Assembly (NCBI GenBank): GCA_000719025.1
Contig: JODP01000022.1
Coordinates: 17,779-81,778, forward strand
Length of the DNA: 64,000 nucleotides
Reading direction: 5' to 3'
Source of the DNA: Kineosporia aurantiaca JCM 3230
Lineage (GTDB): Bacteria > Actinomycetota > Actinomycetes > Actinomycetales > Kineosporiaceae
The notes below the pieces were generated by a model that was not told the DNA's origin, made no database searches, and saw only the letters and a list, made by a program, of their open reading frames with translations. Made by a program: the position numbers and the translations under genes. Positions 63,897 through 64,000 of the stretch are shown here, in pieces. Position 1 is the stretch's first letter; every line of letters starts with the position of its first letter.

Positions 63897-64000
63897 CTAG
63901 TTGTTCCCGGTCATGACGTTGGTGACGCCGGTGCGGAGGCGGCTGGCTGGGGGTTGGTTCCCGGCAGCGGTGTGGGCCCGATGGTAGTTGTAGTGAGTCA
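63897..64000 (-). mobile_element. C-terminal end of an IS481-type transposase, cut by the window edge
   Basis: On the leftward strand the frame reads THYNYHRAHTAAGNQPPASR, then LRTGVTNVMTGNN and a TAG. This is the usual end of IS481-family transposases (YNHHRPHTALGGRPP-type, then a short VTNV tail). The catalytic DDE core lies beyond the window. No terminal inverted repeat can be confirmed from what is visible. Confidence 0.8.

Overview
The window is high-GC actinobacterial DNA. Signs are GTG starts, GC-rich third positions, XRE/DUF5753 + DUF397 pairs, a Trypco1 protein, AfsA-family genes and a roadblock protein. I cannot name the genus. No rRNA, tRNA or CRISPR array was seen.

Layout. (1) 1-16.1 kb: ordinary accessory genes: XRE/DUF397 pair, TetR with a GMC oxidoreductase, secreted sedolisin and Trypco1 protein, hybrid histidine kinase, two AraC regulators plus a GlxA-type one, beta-carbonic anhydrase, DHFR-like protein, orphan Imm7 protein, a second TetR and a cut-down roadblock operon. 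(2) 16.5-39.3 kb: one rightward, mostly overlapping operon: NRPS A-T protein, a 31-residue peptide of nine VNS repeats, a free-standing condensation domain, two ABC exporter subunits, a 3732-residue PKS/NRPS (KS, dead AT, ACP, aminotransferase, luciferase-like monooxygenase, C, decayed A, acyl ligase, KR, carrier) and a KS-AT-KR-ACP PKS. (3) 39.4-47.3 kb: secreted alpha/beta-hydrolase, two DHA2-type MFS pumps, a carboxymuconolactone decarboxylase-like protein, a MarR regulator and an FAD monooxygenase. (4) 47.5-59.4 kb: two divergent operons. Leftward are a single-hotdog AfsA-related protein, HAD phosphatase, fused AccD/AccA, AccB and AccC. Rightward are a two-hotdog AfsA protein, an atypical KAS III, FabH, ACP and FabF, then a separate aldo/keto reductase. 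(5) 59.4-64 kb: allophanate-hydrolase-like protein, PAP2 protein between two matching hairpins, a second XRE/DUF397 pair with a frameshift, small unknown genes, a MarR remnant and the end of an IS481-type transposase.

How it may work (inference). The carboxylase makes malonyl-CoA; FabH, FabF, ACP and the AfsA-type proteins build a beta-ketoacyl chain or butanolide-type unit. The megasynthase extends, beta-aminates, oxidises and condenses it, and the A-T protein supplies an Asp-like residue. No thioesterase or terminal reductase is present, so release is open. The VNS-repeat peptide, coupled to the A-T gene and followed by a lone C domain and a paired exporter, fits no family I know and is the strongest candidate for something undescribed.
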